From: Candidatus Eiseniibacteriota bacterium
Lineage (GTDB): Bacteria > Eisenbacteria > RBG-16-71-46 > CAIMUX01 > WJJG01
Assembly: GCA_016867695.1 (NCBI GenBank)
Contig: VGIY01000116.1
Coordinates: forward strand, 1 to 7,791
Direction of reading: 5' to 3'
DNA: 7,791 bases
Part shown: positions 4,905-7,791 of the stretch, piece after piece
Layout of the letters: the number at the start of each line of letters is the position of its first letter
Position numbering within the stretch: position 1 is the first letter of the stretch
Notes under the pieces: generated by a model
What the model was told of the DNA's origin: nothing
Databases searched by the model: none
The model's input: the letters and a program-made list of their open reading frames with translations, nothing else
Position numbers and translations under genes: made by a program

Positions 4905-7376
4905 ATGGGACCCTCACAAGTCGGAAGGATGTGCTTCCTGAACCTCTGGTGGGTCCTCATCGTCCTGACGACCGCACACACCCTGGCGGCTGCAAGCGTT
5001 CTGGCGCCCACAAGCAGCCTGGCGGCGCCAGCCACCCAGCCGGGAGCCCGACGCGCTTCCGCCCGGGACAACACAGAGACGGGTATCCCCGCTGTGGAAG
5101 CCAGTTGCAGGGGCCGTGATCCGCGTGTACAACTCATCAATGATCACTTGTACGTTGACGGCCGGCCGTTCTTCTTCCACGCCTGTTGGCATGAAGCGGA
5201 CGGCAACGCCAGCGAGCTCCGCCGACACCGTCTCAACACCGTCTCCGTGCGCCTCGATCATCCCCTGGCGGTGACGGCAAGCCAGGCGGCTGCCGGCGCC
5301 GGCCTCCTCGTGATGCCGTTCGCCTTGAAGCCCGACATCGTCTTGGGCAACTTGGATCGGATTGCGGACCTGGCGGCCAACGATTGGGTTCTGGCATGGG
5401 TAGTGGGCGACGATCTGGATGCCAGCCACGTGAACGCTGCTCTCGCGGCCAGGGATTCGGTGCGAGCGATCGACCCGCAGGGACGGCCTACCACGCTTGA
5501 CGCGATCTCGAGCTATCGGATGTTCGCGACCATGACCGACATGTGGTCCATGTATGCCTATCCGCTAGTCAAGCCCAACCGCTATCCACTGAATGGCAGC
5601 AAGCCGGGCGGACTGTGCGAGTACGGGCGTTGGCTCGTCGACATGCGCAAGCTGGGCTATGCGGGGCCCGAATCGACCGCCACGCGCCGGCTCTTCTGGA
5701 CCTCCACTCAGGCGCACGTACAGAACAACTACAGCCTCAAGTTCTTGGGCGGCCCGGGGCGCCCGTCGCGCTTCCCTGATGGGGACCACCTGCGTCTGAT
5801 CGCGGCGCACGCCATCTCCGCGGGGGCCCAGGGTCTGCTCTGGTTCCGCGAGCGGATGCTGCAGTCGTCATTCCACGGAGCGGACCGCTACGCCCGGGTC
5901 GCGGTGATCGGTTGCGAACTGGACGTCGTCGGCCCGTTGGTGGCAGCGGCTGAGAGCACCGGAGCACGGCTGGCCACCAGCGACTCGACGGTGTGGGCCA
6001 CACCCATTCACTTGGCGAACGCGCGCCTGATCAGCCTCATCGACACCGGGTACTTCCATCACTACCAACCCGACCGCGCCGAGGTGCAGGACCTGCGAAT
6101 CGTCGATAGCCTGGGGGGCAACCTGTACCAGATCGGCTACGGCTTGACCCCGGTGCAGAATGGGGCGATTTCGTTCTTCCTGAGCACCTGGATTCTCGAG
6201 ACCGACGATCTGTCCCTGGTCGACGAATTGCAGGCTCGTCACGATGGGGTGTGCGACAGCATGGCCGCCTTCGCGATCGAGGAGCTGGCCGCGCGCATCG
6301 CCAAGGTGGAGGCGGTTATCTGGAAGTACGACCCCGCGGAGCTCGACAGCCTGGCTGTTGCTCGGGATCACCTCATGGCCGCCCAGGCCTGCGGCAGCCC
6401 TGTCTGCGCCGGTCTCCAGGCGGAGCGCGGCCTGGCCTATCTTCGACAGACCCAGCACCGATTGTGGCAGACAGCCTGGACCCCGGAGATCCTGGACCTG
6501 GGAATCGAGCGGCGGGACTTTTACGTGCTGGCCGATTCCATCGACGTCATCCGCTGCCTGCAATCCGGAGAGTGCTGGAGCGGCGAGCTCCTGTGCAATG
6601 GCGCGTTCTCATCCGACACGTGCTGGACCGGCGACCTGCGCCTGAGCGACTCCATCTTCCGATCGCCGCCGGCGGCACTGCGACTTCTCGGCGTCCCACC
6701 GAAGCGTGCCGGGCGGGAGGATCCCTCGGCCGTGGTGTACTCCACGGAGCCCGTGGAGGCAGAGACCGGGCAGTGGTGGCAGCTCGAGGGCTGGATCTAC
6801 ATCCCGGAGGATCTCGGATCCATGACCGCGGGGATAACCGTGTCGCTTCTGGGCCGCGACGGTGCCGGGGCGCTGATCTTCGAGGCGTCCCAGGACGGAT
6901 TCGTGGACAGCACGCCCGACTGGGTACCCGTGCGCCTCGTTCGGCGCCTGCCGACGGCCGGGATCGCGAGTCTGCAGGTCCGCCTGGCCCTGTACGGCGC
7001 GGGGGAAGCCTACTGCGATGACTTCTCGCTCCGTAGGCTCGATGCCGCCCCCCCCGCGGCGGCGCCTGGCGGCCCGCCCGAGTCGGAACCCAGCCGCGTG
7101 GAGATGCCGCGCTTCCGAGCTGCAAGTCCCGGCGTGGGCGGTCTAACGATGCACTGCCACCTACCGCGACCGGGCATGGCATCGCTGCGCATCTTCGATG
7201 TCCGCGGCCGACTGGTTCGCAGCCTGCTCGCGCAGGCGCTTGCCGCAGGTCCTCACACGATGATCTGGGACGGCCGCGACCACGAAGGGCGGCGTATGCC
7301 TTCCGGGCTGTACCTACTCCGTCTGGATGCCCTCGGTCACTCGATGCGCGGCAAGGTCGTGTTGATCACGCGCTGA
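4905..7376 (+). CDS. Secreted glycosidase-like multidomain protein with carbohydrate-binding-like and FlgD-like C-terminal domains
   Basis: This 823-residue protein starts with a signal peptide (hydrophobic core about 11-30, Ala-rich cleavage region 28-42). Residues about 76-315 read like a TIM-barrel glycoside hydrolase: NDHLYVDGRPFFFHACW (79-95) at the first strand, VLAWVVGDDLD (162-172) where related barrels have a W-x-x-x-DEP-type acid strand, LFWTSTQAHVQN (263-274), and AHAISAGAQGLLWF (301-314) at the last strand. A beta-rich segment (about 330-435) and a helical segment (about 436-550) follow. Residues 560-710 resemble a carbohydrate-binding beta-sandwich (LCNGAF at the start, AYCDDFSLRRL at the end). 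A Pro-rich linker (715-730) leads to a FlgD-Ig-like domain (735-823; IFDVRGRLVRSL, IWDGRD, PSGLYLLRL). Family and catalysis are uncertain because the usual glutamates are not evident. It lies 296 bp after the propeller gene on the same strand. Confidence 0.8.
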   Translation: MGPSQVGRMCFLNLWWVLIVLTTAHTLAAASVLAPTSSLAAPATQPGARRASARDNTETGIPAVEASCRGRDPRVQLINDHLYVDGRPFFFHACWHEADGNASELRRHRLNTVSVRLDHPLAVTASQAAAGAGLLVMPFALKPDIVLGNLDRIADLAANDWVLAWVVGDDLDASHVNAALAARDSVRAIDPQGRPTTLDAISSYRMFATMTDMWSMYAYPLVKPNRYPLNGSKPGGLCEYGRWLVDMRKLGYAGPESTATRRLFWTSTQAHVQNNYSLKFLGGPGRPSRFPDGDHLRLIAAHAISAGAQGLLWFRERMLQSSFHGADRYARVAVIGCELDVVGPLVAAAESTGARLATSDSTVWATPIHLANARLISLIDTGYFHHYQPDRAEVQDLRIVDSLGGNLYQIGYGLTPVQNGAISFFLSTWILETDDLSLVDELQARHDGVCDSMAAFAIEELAARIAKVEAVIWKYDPAELDSLAVARDHLMAAQACGSPVCAGLQAERGLAYLRQTQHRLWQTAWTPEILDLGIERRDFYVLADSIDVIRCLQSGECWSGELLCNGAFSSDTCWTGDLRLSDSIFRSPPAALRLLGVPPKRAGREDPSAVVYSTEPVEAETGQWWQLEGWIYIPEDLGSMTAGITVSLLGRDGAGALIFEASQDGFVDSTPDWVPVRLVRRLPTAGIASLQVRLALYGAGEAYCDDFSLRRLDAAPPAAAPGGPPESEPSRVEMPRFRAASPGVGGLTMHCHLPRPGMASLRIFDVRGRLVRSLLAQALAAGPHTMIWDGRDHEGRRMPSGLYLLRLDALGHSMRGKVVLITR

Positions 7377-7389
7377 CCGGGAGGAACAC

Positions 7390-7418
7390 CGGTCCGCGAG
7401 GACCGAGAACCGCGTTCT
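7390..7418 (+). terminator. Tandem short hairpins after the barrel protein gene
   Basis: Fourteen bases past the stop codon, CGGTCC and GGACCG form a perfect 6-bp stem closed by the GNRA tetraloop GCGA (7390-7405). Directly after it, AGAAC and GTTCT form a 5-bp stem around CGC (7406-7418). There is no T-tract, so Rho-independent termination is doubtful, but the placement fits a 3' end or an RNA-stabilising structure. Confidence 0.35.
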
Positions 7419-7455
7419 GGAAGCGCACGCGGCGCGCGGGCGGAGCGCCACACGT

Positions 7456-7476
7456 GGGGCGAGCAGGACTCGCTCC
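7456..7476 (+). terminator. GC-rich 8-bp hairpin in the spacer before the transposase
   Basis: GGGGCGAG (7456-7463) pairs with CTCGCTCC (7469-7476) around the loop CAGGA, with one G-T wobble. It lies between the barrel gene and the transposase start. It may be a second terminator-like structure or may protect the mobile element from read-through. It has no T-tract. Confidence 0.3.
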
Positions 7477-7601
7477 CCAGGCTGTGCCTCCCGAAAACTC
7501 GAACGCCAAGCGCTCTTGATAGTTGCGGCCCACATCCCGCAGACTCCCCCGCTCATCGCCTGGGCATCTGAGGACACGCATCCGGGGAGCAGCACCTGCT
7601 C

Positions 7602-7791
7602 ATGCCTCCAATCCTACAAGCCCTTGCCGCCTTCTTCCAGAGCCTCTTTCGATCCCGGCTCGCCATGCAGATCGAGATCCTCGCGCTCCGGCACCAGCTC
7701 GGCGTCTACCAGCGATCTTCGGCTCGGCCAAGACTCCGGCCAGCTGACCGCATCCTCTGGGCCTGGCTCTCCCGCGCCTGGTCCGGCTGGC
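7602..7791 (+). CDS. Integrase/transposase, rve (DDE) type, N-terminal fragment cut by the window edge
   Basis: From the ATG at 7602 the frame stays open for 63 codons to the edge. The protein reads MPPILQALAAFFQSLFR at the start, then LALRHQLGVYQR (about 26-37), and then PRLRPADRILWAWLSRAWSGW (about 43-63). This LALR-Q-L...QR...RLRPADR-W-WLSR-W pattern is typical of the N-terminal part of rve-domain transposases of the IS3/IS481-like kind, found in many copies in environmental genomes. The catalytic DDE residues would lie beyond the window. GGGGAG at 7583-7588 is a distant (13 nt) possible ribosome site. The left end of the element should lie between 7377 and 7601 but is not identified. Whether the element is intact cannot be told. 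Confidence 0.8.
   Translation, partial: MPPILQALAAFFQSLFRSRLAMQIEILALRHQLGVYQRSSARPRLRPADRILWAWLSRAWSGW
7602..7791 (+). mobile_element. Left part of an insertion sequence, boundary unresolved
   Basis: This is inferred from the transposase fragment. The left terminal inverted repeat is presumably within 7377-7601; a TGTGCC at 7483 is one possible end, but the right end is outside the window and no partner can be compared. Confidence 0.5.

Overview
The window is G+C-rich bacterial chromosome. The two secreted proteins carry signal peptides and end in the same FlgD-like C-terminal domain (aromatic-Asp-V-x-G-R ... W-D-G-R-D ... P-x-G-x-Y). This layout is common in high-G+C Gram-negative candidate phyla of the FCB superphylum and its relatives, such as Eisenbacteria, Krumholzibacteriota and Latescibacterota. 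The phylum is an inference; nothing in the window fixes it.

Layout from left to right. (1) 24-1622, minus strand: a KamA/lysine 2,3-aminomutase-family radical SAM protein of 532 aa. It has the CX3CX2C cluster motif and the PLP-binding lysine, but lacks the two aspartates that hold the lysine side chain in true lysine aminomutases. A sigma70-like promoter lies about 140 bp upstream of its start. A Shine-Dalgarno-like sequence just past its stop, at the window edge, hints at a downstream partner gene outside the window. (2) 1623-2331: about 700 bp with no convincing gene but several perfect stem-loops. (3) 2332-4608, plus strand: a secreted protein with 14 LVIVD-type repeats, best explained as two seven-bladed beta-propellers, followed by the FlgD-like domain. 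(4) 4609-4904: a spacer with one GC-rich stem-loop. (5) 4905-7376, plus strand: a secreted multidomain protein with a glycosidase-like barrel, an alpha-helical segment, a carbohydrate-binding-like beta-sandwich and the same FlgD-like domain. (6) 7377-7601: a spacer with GC-rich hairpins. (7) 7602 to the right edge: the N-terminal 63 codons of a DDE/rve integrase-type transposase, which marks a mobile element.

The two plus-strand genes share orientation, very similar G-rich Shine-Dalgarno sequences, export signals and the C-terminal domain. They plausibly form a cell-surface or secreted module using one export or anchoring route. The KamA-like gene is divergent from them, with separate regulation, and is probably unrelated in function. 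No complete defence system, CRISPR array, tRNA or rRNA is visible. The features most worth attention are the altered active site of the KamA homologue and the architecture of the two surface proteins.
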